10,173 nt of DNA from Gammaproteobacteria bacterium (GTDB lineage: Bacteria > Pseudomonadota > Gammaproteobacteria > GRL18): the NCBI GenBank assembly GCA_013139395.1, contig WTAX01000259.1:1-10173 (forward strand). The letters are read 5' to 3'. Below the pieces are notes generated by a model. The model was not told the DNA's origin, searched no databases, and saw nothing but the letters and a program-made list of their open reading frames with translations. Positions 1-5,094 of the stretch are shown here, one piece after another; within the stretch, counting starts at the first letter, position 1, and every line of letters begins with the position of its first letter. The position numbers were made by a program, and so were the translations under genes.

Positions 1-347
1 CTTTGTCCATAAGTGGTTTTATCTTTCGTGTGCTTCTGAAATTGAATGACTCACCTTATCAAACAAAATACTGGTTTAAAAAACTACCTCATAAAGTGGA
101 TATTATTTTGTTGGCCAGTGCATTAACTATGGTCTATATCCTGGGTGTTAATCCATTCACCACGTTTTGGATAGCAGAAAAAATTATCGGCTTGTTGCTC
201 TATATTATGCTGGGTATGGTGGCGCTTAGGTGGGGTAAAACAAAGAACATAAAGATAATAGCTGCAGGACTGGCTGTCATGGTCTTTTCCTATATTGTTT
301 ATGTGGCACATTACAAAGCACCAACGGTTGTGTTTAGTTATTCATAA
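1..347 (+). CDS. SirB2-family inner-membrane protein, 5'-truncated by the window
   Basis: The reading frame is open from the first base and ends at a TAA at 345-347, so only the C-terminal ~115 residues are present. The TTG at position 3 could be read as a start, but the family usually carries another short N-terminal stretch, so the true start is probably upstream. The visible protein has a LPHKVDIILLASALTMV segment followed by a second hydrophobic segment (GLLLYIMLGMVALRWG) and a third near the C-terminus (FSYIVYVAHYKA). This spacing is typical of SirB2 (PF04247-type) small multi-helix membrane proteins. The biochemical role of the family is not well established, despite its name from Salmonella invasion regulation. 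About 120 bp separates it from nnrS, and the next gene has its own promoter, so an operon is not needed. Confidence 0.75.
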   Translation, partial: LSISGFIFRVLLKLNDSPYQTKYWFKKLPHKVDIILLASALTMVYILGVNPFTTFWIAEKIIGLLLYIMLGMVALRWGKTKNIKIIAAGLAVMVFSYIVYVAHYKAPTVVFSYS

Positions 348-397
348 GGCTTTATTTCCGAGACTCTCAGGCAAAAAGTTATCCTTTATTTTGCATC

Positions 398-439
398 TTG
401 ATCTTAATCATTCACACTGAGTTTTATTCTTGCTCTAAT
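398..439 (+). promoter_or_regulatory. FNR/DNR-type class II promoter of nnrS
   Basis: TTGAT-N4-ATCAT at 398-411 matches 9 of the 10 conserved bases of the FNR-family box (TTGAT-N4-ATCAA). An extended -10, TGC followed by TCTAAT, occupies 431-439. Taking the first base of the hexamer (434) as -12 puts the start of transcription at about 446 and the box centre at -41.5, the classical class II activation position. Known FNR-family regulators of this half-site type include FNR, ANR, DNR and NNR, and nnrS was first described as a target of NNR. Which family member acts here cannot be told from the site. Confidence 0.75.
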
Positions 440-468
440 AGCACTTCAACATTATATCGGGGATACCT

Positions 469-1650
469 GTGTTTATACAAATTGATGAGCAGGCTAAAAA
501 GTCTTTTGCTCTTTTTAATCTGGGATTCCGTCCCTTCTTTTTATTATCCGCTCTATTTGCTGTTATCTTAATGGCCATCTGGGGCTTGTTGTATACTAAT
601 ATCATTCAACTCAATACCTACTATGGTTTTATTGACTGGCATAGTCATGAGATGTTATTTGGTTATGCCGCTGCTGTTATTGCCGGGTTTTTATTAACAG
701 CGGTCAGAAACTGGACTAACGTCGATACCATTAGTAAAACACCTTTGGCCATGTTAGCCGGAGTTTGGTTATTAGCTCGAATTTTACCTTTTACACCTGC
801 TCCCGGACTATTAATTGCCGTGGTTGATATCTCTTTTTTCTTCTTTTTAGCATTGGCTGTTGCCCATCCTATTATCAAAGTAAAACAGTGGAGCAACCTG
901 ATTATGGTGGCTATTCTGAGTACTTTTATGGTGGCTGATATTCTCGTGCAGAGTCAGCATCTTGGCTTCATGGATGGTGGTGTGACAGCAGGTAATTCAT
1001 TAGCTTTATATAGTGTGTTAATGATTATTCAGGTGTTAACCGGGCGAGTAATGCCTTTCTTTACTCGTGTTGTGGTTCCTGATACCCAGGTGATCGAACG
1101 TCCGCTATTAGAAAAAGTGTTATTAATTACTTTAGTATTGCTGGCGTTAGCTGATGTATTTATGCTTGATAGTCTGATTATCTCGTTGTTAGCAGGTATT
1201 CTTCTGGTTGCTCACCTCATGAGAGTTTTACCCTGGTTTTCTAAGCCAGTGCTTAATACGCCGATTTTATGGGTACTCTATGCGGGTTATTTTTGGCTGA
1301 TTATTGGTTTTGCTATGAAGATGCTGGTGGGTTTCAATCTGGTTACTAATAATCTGGCGATTCATGCCTGGACTGTCGGTGTGATTGGAATTACGACTTA
1401 TGGCATGATGGCACGCGTGTCTTTGGGGCATACCGGACGTGAAATGTTACCTTCAAAGTTAGTGGTCATCGGCTTTTATTTATTGTTTTTAGCTGCCGTC
1501 ATTCGTGTCATATTGCCTTTATTTTTAATGGGGCAATATGTTTTATGGATTGAACTGTCATCAGCACTTTGGGTCGCAGCCTTTGTTCTCTTCACTATTG
1601 CATATATGCCTGTTTTAACTCAGCCCAGAGTTGATGGCCGGGCAGGGTAA
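469..1650 (+). CDS. nnrS: NnrS family haem/copper membrane protein
   Basis: This is a 393-residue polytopic membrane protein, the usual length for NnrS, with about twelve hydrophobic segments. Family signatures are GFRPFF near residue 20, WHSHEMLFGYA at 57-67 with H58 and H60, GRVMPFFTR at 192-200, and HAWTVGVIG at 299-307 leading into MARVSLGHTGR at 314-324. The conserved histidines fit the reported haem and copper binding of the family. NnrS proteins are linked to nitric-oxide metabolism and protect cells against nitrosative stress; the exact reaction is not settled. The start is GTG at 469, chosen because GGGGA at 459-463 lies 5 nt upstream and the protein begins with the usual short polar leader before the first membrane segment. 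It is preceded by an FNR-type promoter and converges on a superoxide-reductase-like gene. Confidence 0.93.
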   Translation: MFIQIDEQAKKSFALFNLGFRPFFLLSALFAVILMAIWGLLYTNIIQLNTYYGFIDWHSHEMLFGYAAAVIAGFLLTAVRNWTNVDTISKTPLAMLAGVWLLARILPFTPAPGLLIAVVDISFFFFLALAVAHPIIKVKQWSNLIMVAILSTFMVADILVQSQHLGFMDGGVTAGNSLALYSVLMIIQVLTGRVMPFFTRVVVPDTQVIERPLLEKVLLITLVLLALADVFMLDSLIISLLAGILLVAHLMRVLPWFSKPVLNTPILWVLYAGYFWLIIGFAMKMLVGFNLVTNNLAIHAWTVGVIGITTYGMMARVSLGHTGREMLPSKLVVIGFYLLFLAAVIRVILPLFLMGQYVLWIELSSALWVAAFVLFTIAYMPVLTQPRVDGRAG

Positions 1651-1661
1651 AGATATCTGTG

Positions 1662-1681
1662 AGCGTTAAGCGCTTAACGCT
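1662..1681. terminator. 20-bp perfect palindrome between convergent genes, possible bidirectional terminator
   Basis: AGCGTTAAGC is followed directly by its reverse complement GCTTAACGCT. The palindrome begins 12 bp after the nnrS stop, and its last base is the first base of the SOR-like gene's stop codon. As RNA it can form an 8-bp stem with a GCGC loop on either strand. No T-tract follows on either strand, so it is not a textbook intrinsic terminator; a protein-binding site is the alternative. Confidence 0.45.
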
Positions 1682-2106
1682 TAAACCTTACTTTCTGCTA
1701 ACCAGAAATCATGCTTATTACAAAAGCTGGTGGCATATAGCTTACCCTTATAACCGGCAGGCAGGGTATAACTGGAAATGGCTTCATCATCAGGTGTAAA
1801 TGTTTTCTCACCTAATACTTCGCCATCTTTAGAAACCAATGTGTGACGCACAATAAAGTGTTTGGCTGACATACCATGATCAGTCTCTACAGTAACCTTT
1901 TGACCATCAATTTTAATGCTGGGTAAATGCCCACCCACTTTTTTTGCCCATTTGCCCGGGTTCTCCTTAGTATAAACAATACCAGCCATTGAGTTATGAT
2001 TTGCAGCGAATACGCTGCTTGTTGATGCGCCTGTAGCGACGGTAGCAACTGCTGCGACAGAAAGAGCATCTTTGAGAAAAGTACGACGAGAGTTTGTTTG
2101 TGACAT
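1681..2106 (-). CDS. Tat-exported desulfoferrodoxin / class II superoxide reductase-like protein
   Basis: This is a 141-residue protein. The start at 2106 is preferred over an in-frame ATG 22 codons upstream because AAAGGAA lies about 7 nt before it and the protein then opens with a clean twin-arginine signal: SRRTFLK at residues 6-12, a hydrophobic stretch, and a likely cut after VFA (residue 34). The mature part matches the Ig-like iron domain of desulfoferrodoxin/neelaredoxin. All five expected iron ligands can be placed: H60 (GHLP), H77 (DHGM), H83 (KHF), C129 and H132 (CNKHDFW). The usual EKHVP motif is GGHLP here, so the conserved Glu and the catalytic Lys are missing. By family it would reduce superoxide in the periplasm, or handle NO or another small ligand; that is inference. 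The context of nnrS and an FNR-type box fits a stress role. Confidence 0.8.
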   Translation of the reverse strand: MSQTNSRRTFLKDALSVAAVATVATGASTSSVFAANHNSMAGIVYTKENPGKWAKKVGGHLPSIKIDGQKVTVETDHGMSAKHFIVRHTLVSKDGEVLGEKTFTPDDEAISSYTLPAGYKGKLYATSFCNKHDFWLAESKV

Positions 2107-2151
2107 CAATTTATTCCTTTTAAATAGATTCAGTGAACGGGTACTATATCG

Positions 2152-2179
2152 AGTATAGATAGTTTTTGACAAATATCAA
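2152..2179 (-). promoter_or_regulatory. Sigma-70-like promoter of the SOR-like gene
   Basis: On the minus strand, TTGATA (2179-2174) and TATACT (2157-2152) are separated by 16 bp, about 45 bp before the start codon. The -35 element lies inside the FNR-type box at 2166-2179. A second weaker hexamer, TATAGT (2148-2143), could serve if an activator bound at the box. The start of transcription is therefore uncertain. Confidence 0.5.
2166..2179. promoter_or_regulatory. FNR-family box between the SOR-like gene and plsY
   Basis: TTGAC-N4-ATCAA matches 9 of 10 conserved bases of the FNR-family site. It lies between divergent genes. Toward the SOR-like gene it covers the -35 element, with its centre near -27.5 from the TATACT promoter (which suggests repression) or -36.5 from the TATAGT alternative. 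Toward plsY its centre is about -43.5 from the TATAAT at 2204-2209, close to but not exactly the class II position. The target is inferred to be the SOR-like gene because nnrS carries a similar box. Confidence 0.6.
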
Positions 2180-2201
2180 TAAAACACAGTTTGAAAATTA
2201 T

Positions 2202-2209
2202 TGTATAAT
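2202..2209 (+). promoter_or_regulatory. Likely -10 region for plsY
   Basis: A perfect TATAAT at 2204-2209, directly preceded by TG, lies 35 bp before the plsY GTG. There is no good -35 hexamer at 16-18 bp; the TTGACA at 2166-2171 is 32 bp away, too far to pair. An activator at the FNR-type box, or an upstream AT-rich contact, might compensate. Confidence 0.5.
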
Positions 2210-2243
2210 GGCGGCCCTACTCACAACCTGATAGACAAAAAAC

Positions 2244-2831
2244 GTGCTGATCGATCCTATTTTAACCATTATCTTAACTTTGGCAGCCTATCTCTTTGGC
2301 TCGATTTCTGCCGCCATTATTGTTTGCAAAATTATGGGCCTGCCTGATCCCCGAACTCAAGGTTCTAACAATCCGGGGGCTACCAATGTGCTTCGCATTG
2401 GCGGCAAAAAAGCCGCGGCAATTACCCTTATGGTCGATATGTTAAAAGGCTTTCTGCCAGTATTGATTGCTGTGCTGCTAAACAGTGATGAACTGACATT
2501 GGCTTTGGTGGCAATGGCAGCGTTTCTGGGGCATTTGTATCCGGTCTTTTTCGGCTTTAAGGGTGGTAAAGGTGTGGCGACTGCTTTTGGTGTAATACTG
2601 GGTCTTAGCTGGCCGGTTGCTGTGGCAATGATGCTGACCTGGCTTGCGGTGGCTTATGGTTTAAAAATATCGTCCATGTCAGCCCTGGTGGCTGCTGCAT
2701 TAGCTCCCTTTTATTTTTGGTGGTTAACTGGCTCAGATGTATTTATTATCATGTCAGTCTGTTTATCCATTCTGCTTATCTGGCGGCATCGCAGCAATAT
2801 TAAGCGCTTGTTAGATGGGACAGAGACATAG
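2244..2831 (+). CDS. plsY: Glycerol-3-phosphate acyltransferase PlsY
   Basis: PlsY transfers an acyl group from acyl-phosphate to the sn-1 position of glycerol-3-phosphate in the inner membrane, the first committed step of phospholipid synthesis; PlsX normally supplies the acyl-phosphate. The 195-residue protein is a normal length and is strongly hydrophobic. The three conserved cytoplasmic motifs are present: FGSISAAI at 18-25, GSNNPGATNVLR at 40-51, and GHLYPVFFGFKGGKG at 96-110. GTG at 2244 is the start that gives a complete first membrane helix, but no convincing ribosome site precedes it. The gene is convergent with tsaD, with only 2 bp between the stop codons, so any terminator must lie inside the opposing coding region. 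Confidence 0.95.
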   Translation: MLIDPILTIILTLAAYLFGSISAAIIVCKIMGLPDPRTQGSNNPGATNVLRIGGKKAAAITLMVDMLKGFLPVLIAVLLNSDELTLALVAMAAFLGHLYPVFFGFKGGKGVATAFGVILGLSWPVAVAMMLTWLAVAYGLKISSMSALVAAALAPFYFWWLTGSDVFIIMSVCLSILLIWRHRSNIKRLLDGTET

Positions 2832-2833
2832 CC

Positions 2834-3856
2834 TCAGTTGTTTCCAGGAGCTCTCAGATCATCTAATGGCCATCTCGGTGTTGCAGTAAATCCATTACCA
2901 TCGTGGTCACCGGCAGATAATCTCTGCAGTCCAGCATAAGCAATCATGGCACCATTATCGGTACAAAATTGCGGCTTGGGATAGAAGATATCCAAAGAAT
3001 TTGTTTTAGCCAACTCAGTCAGGCGAGCACGAAGACATTGATTAGCACTGACGCCGCCGGCAATAACCAAACGCTTATGATTCGTTTCTTTTAACGCTCG
3101 TTTGCATTTAATGGTCAGAGTATCGACTACAGCTTCTTGAAAAGCATAGGCAATATCTGCTTTGGTTTGTTCTGTTTTATCCGACTCAGTCCAGGTATTT
3201 AAGACAAAGGTTTTTAAACCGCTAAAACTCATGTCTAAGCCCGGGCGGTTGACCATGGGACGAGGAAATTTATAACGACCTACAGTACCCTTATGTGCAA
3301 GCTCAGAAATAACCGGTCCGCCTGGATAGCCTAAACCCAGCATTTTGGCAGTTTTATCAAAGGCTTCACCCACTGCATCATCCAGAGATTCACCAATTAT
3401 TTTATATTGCCCGATACCCGAGACATCAACCAGCATGGTGTGTCCGCCTGAAACCAGCAAAGCCAGAAAAGGGAATTGGGGAATATTATCTTCTAACATA
3501 GGCGCTAATAAATGGCCTTCCATATGATGTACGCCAATACTGGGGCATTTCCATGTCCAGGCTAATGAGCGACCTACAGCAGCACCTACCATTAAAGCAC
3601 CCACCAAGCCCGGGCCTGATGTGTAGGCAATACCATCAATATCTTCACTGTGGCAATCAGCCTCTGCCATGACCTGCTGTATCAGGGGAATAATGCGCCT
3701 GACGTGATCTCTGGAGGCCAGTTCAGGCACGACGCCGCCATAATCAGCATGCAATGCTATCTGGCTATATAGTGCCTCAGCTAATAAACCCTGCTGATCA
3801 TCATAAATAGCAATACCTGTTTCATCACAAGATGTTTCAATACCTAATACTTTCAT
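2834..3856 (-). CDS. tsaD: tRNA N6-adenosine threonylcarbamoyltransferase TsaD
   Basis: TsaD (formerly Gcp/YgjD) moves the threonylcarbamoyl group from threonylcarbamoyl-AMP to A37 of ANN-decoding tRNAs, working with TsaB and TsaE in the cytoplasm. The 340-residue protein has the usual length. It begins [14 protein letters not shown], a hallmark of the family, and has HHMEGH with metal ligands H111 and H115, SGGHT after residue 130, GGVSAN near 270, and the third metal ligand D300 in [12 protein letters not shown]. It is transcribed away from rpsU, the arrangement common in gammaproteobacteria. No strong Shine-Dalgarno is visible; instead a short inverted repeat abuts the start codon. The product modifies tRNAs such as the tRNA-Ile encoded later in this window. 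Confidence 0.97.
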   Translation of the reverse strand: MKVLGIETSCDETGIAIYDDQQGLLAEALYSQIALHADYGGVVPELASRDHVRRIIPLIQQVMAEADCHSEDIDGIAYTSGPGLVGALMVGAAVGRSLAWTWKCPSIGVHHMEGHLLAPMLEDNIPQFPFLALLVSGGHTMLVDVSGIGQYKIIGESLDDAVGEAFDKTAKMLGLGYPGGPVISELAHKGTVGRYKFPRPMVNRPGLDMSFSGLKTFVLNTWTESDKTEQTKADIAYAFQEAVVDTLTIKCKRALKETNHKRLVIAGGVSANQCLRARLTELAKTNSLDIFYPKPQFCTDNGAMIAYAGLQRLSAGDHDGNGFTATPRWPLDDLRAPGNN

Positions 3857-3873
3857 GAGCGTATTTTCCGCTC
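3857..3873 (-). promoter_or_regulatory. Hairpin abutting the tsaD start codon
   Basis: On the transcribed strand GAGCG and CGCTC (5-bp arms, 7-nt loop) lie immediately before the ATG. The only Shine-Dalgarno-like bases (GGA) fall within this structure, so folding could limit initiation. The stem is short. Confidence 0.35.
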
Positions 3874-3951
3874 TAAGTGCTATATTTACAAGAAGTTTAC
3901 CAGATAAATAATGATGCTCAGATAAAAAAGAAAGGAAATAGGAAAGATCTT

Positions 3952-3980
3952 TTGCATTTATTTTCTGGTAGGAGTATGAT
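3952..3980 (+). promoter_or_regulatory. Sigma-70 promoter for the rpsU operon
   Basis: TTGCAT at 3952-3957 and TATGAT at 3975-3980 are spaced by 17 bp, giving a start near 3987 and a leader of about 115 nt. A second, weaker TATAAA at 4033-4038 lacks a clear -35 and may be an additional start. The rpsU operon of E. coli also has more than one upstream promoter. Confidence 0.55.
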
Positions 3981-4101
3981 TCCGTCTCTGCGTTACAGGT
4001 CAGATTATATCGGAACTTTTTATTAAGTCAGTTATAAATTCAGAAAGTATAGAGCTGGGCCTGGGGATAACATTAAATTTTGGTAGGAGCTAGGAGTCTA
4101 C

Positions 4102-4317
4102 ATGCCATCGGTAAAGATTAAAGAAAACGAACCATTTGACGTAGCATTACGTCGTTTCAAACGTTCTTGTGAAAAAGCAGGCGTATTATCAGAAGTTCGC
4201 CGTCGTGAACATTATGAAAAGCCTACAGCTGTACGTAAACGTAAAGCTGCAGCTGCTGTTAAGCGCTGGCAGAAAAAGCAATCTCGTGATATTGGTCGTC
4301 GCAAACGCATGTACTAA
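4102..4317 (+). CDS. rpsU: 30S ribosomal protein bS21
   Basis: This is a 71-residue, very basic protein and the standard length of gammaproteobacterial S21. It opens [21 protein letters not shown], with the first helix followed by [19 protein letters not shown] and a lysine/arginine-rich tail. bS21 binds the platform of the 30S subunit near the 3' end of 16S rRNA and helps initiation. It is the first gene of the macromolecular-synthesis operon. TAGGAG occurs twice upstream (4084-4089 and 4091-4096); the nearer copy is 5 nt from the ATG and is the probable ribosome site. The next gene follows after 109 bp of AT-rich sequence. Confidence 0.98.
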   Translation: MPSVKIKENEPFDVALRRFKRSCEKAGVLSEVRRREHYEKPTAVRKRKAAAAVKRWQKKQSRDIGRRKRMY

Positions 4318-4357
4318 AAATTTAACTACTGACTACTAAAAATATTATTTTTATTAG

Positions 4358-4391
4358 TTAACTAGTTAAACAGTTTTGAGTTTTGCAAAAC
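4358..4391. repeat. Two AT-rich palindromes in the rpsU-yqeY gap
   Basis: TTAACTAGTTAA (4358-4369) and GTTTTGCAAAAC (4380-4391) are perfect 12-bp palindromes. In E. coli a partial terminator after rpsU lowers transcription of the downstream genes; these short stems lie in the same place but have no following T-tract, so an attenuator role is only a possibility. Confidence 0.35.
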
Positions 4392-4404
4392 AATTACTCC
4401 AAGC

Positions 4405-4432
4405 TATAAAATATGAGCTATAAACTATGAGC
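4405..4432 (+). repeat. 14-bp tandem duplication of the yqeY start region
   Basis: TATAAAATATGAGC at 4405-4418 is followed at once by TATAAACTATGAGC at 4419-4432, with one mismatch. Each copy contains an ATG; the second is the yqeY start. The duplication creates a five-codon upstream frame (4413-4430) ending on the yqeY start codon. Confidence 0.75.
4413..4430 (+). other. Possible five-codon upstream ORF overlapping yqeY (ATGA)
   Basis: ATG AGC TAT AAA CTA TGA reads MSYKL-stop. Its TGA (4428-4430) overlaps the yqeY ATG (4427-4429) as ATGA, the geometry of translational coupling. Neither ATG has a Shine-Dalgarno sequence, so translation is unproven. Confidence 0.25.
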
Positions 4433-4876
4433 CAGACTTTAAAGTCTCGTCTTCAGGACGATATGAAAAATGCCATGCGGGCTAAAGAAAAAGACCGTCT
4501 TGTCGTGATTCGTGGCACAATAGCGGCCGTAAAACAGCGCGAAATAGATGAACGAATTGAACTTGATGATACCCAGATATTGGCGATATTAGACAAGTTG
4601 GTTAAACAGCGACGGGACTCTGCCCAGCAGTTTCGCGATGCCGATCGTCTTGATCTGGCTGAAAAAGAAGAAATGGAGATGGGCATACTCCAGGAATATC
4701 TTCCCGTTGCATTAACCGAAACAGAAATTGCCCAGTTAATTGACGAAGCCATTAGCACAACAGGTGCTCAGTCAATGAAAGAAATGGGTAAAGTGATGGG
4801 AATGCTCAAGCCTAAAGTACAGGGAAGAGCAGATATGTCACAGGTCAGCACCCTTATCAAACAGAAATTATCCTAA
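4427..4876 (+). CDS. yqeY: GatB/YqeY domain-containing protein
   Basis: This is a 149-residue cytoplasmic protein, the usual size for stand-alone YqeY. It begins SQTLKSRLQDDMKNAMRAKEK, then has RLVVIRGTIAAVKQREID, a charged helical middle and the C-terminal motif GAQSMKEMGKVMGMLKPKVQGRADMS near 117-142, which is conserved with the C-terminal domain of GatB, the tRNA-dependent amidotransferase subunit. That domain contacts tRNA in GatB; the role of free YqeY is not established. Its position between rpsU and dnaG is common in many gammaproteobacteria and absent in E. coli K-12. No Shine-Dalgarno is visible, and the start sits in a tandem 14-bp duplication. Confidence 0.93.
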   Translation: MSQTLKSRLQDDMKNAMRAKEKDRLVVIRGTIAAVKQREIDERIELDDTQILAILDKLVKQRRDSAQQFRDADRLDLAEKEEMEMGILQEYLPVALTETEIAQLIDEAISTTGAQSMKEMGKVMGMLKPKVQGRADMSQVSTLIKQKLS

Positions 4877-4919
4877 ACTGCTAACAGCTTAGGAAATGAC
4901 GTTCTGCTCATAAGAATGT

Positions 4920-4973
4920 AACTCTTGTTTTTTAACTCTGGTTTTTTTAACTCTGGTTTTTAAATCCGGTTTC
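4920..4973 (+). repeat. Degenerate tandem repeat AACTCTGG-T(n) after yqeY
   Basis: Four units of about 13-15 bp follow each other: AACTCTTG-T6, AACTCTGG-T7, AACTCTGG-T5 and a diverged AAATCCGG-TTTC. The second and third are identical apart from T-tract length. The array lies between the yqeY stop and the dnaG -10 region. The poly-U runs on the sense transcript might cause pausing or Rho-type release; no GC-rich stem precedes them. Confidence 0.7.
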
Positions 4974-5014
4974 TTTACATAATACTTGTAAGCCCTTTCT
5001 TATTATTTGCCTCA

Positions 5015-5023
5015 TGTTATATT
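5015..5023 (+). promoter_or_regulatory. Extended -10 promoter candidate for dnaG
   Basis: TGT followed by TATATT (5018-5023) gives an extended -10 with no good -35 at 16-18 bp. Transcription would start near 5030, leaving a leader of about 65 nt. It would allow dnaG expression independent of rpsU read-through. Confidence 0.4.
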
Positions 5024-5094
5024 GGTCCCTTATTAAGATCGGTAAAGATCCCTATAAGTCCGCTTGAAGATTTATTTTAGGATAATGATTATTT

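Noticed and set aside
2107..2172. N-terminal extension of the SOR-like protein from an ATG at 2172
   Set aside because: It would bury the twin-arginine motif about 28 residues in, would start within the promoter region, and lacks a ribosome site, whereas the ATG at 2106 has AAAGGAA at good spacing.
2166..2209. TTGACA (2166-2171) with TATAAT (2204-2209) as a plsY promoter pair
   Set aside because: The spacer is 32 bp, far beyond the 15-19 bp range; the TTGACA bases are better read as half of the FNR-type box.
3976..4026. Short frame with TAGGAG-T-ATG upstream of rpsU (16 codons)
   Set aside because: The ribosome-site spacing of one base is too short for initiation, the peptide has no recognisable features, and the same bases are better explained as the -10 region (TATGAT) of the rpsU promoter.
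4453..4758. 101-codon open frame antisense to yqeY
   Set aside because: Composition is the serine-rich mirror of a charged helical protein; yqeY on the other strand is clearly the real gene.
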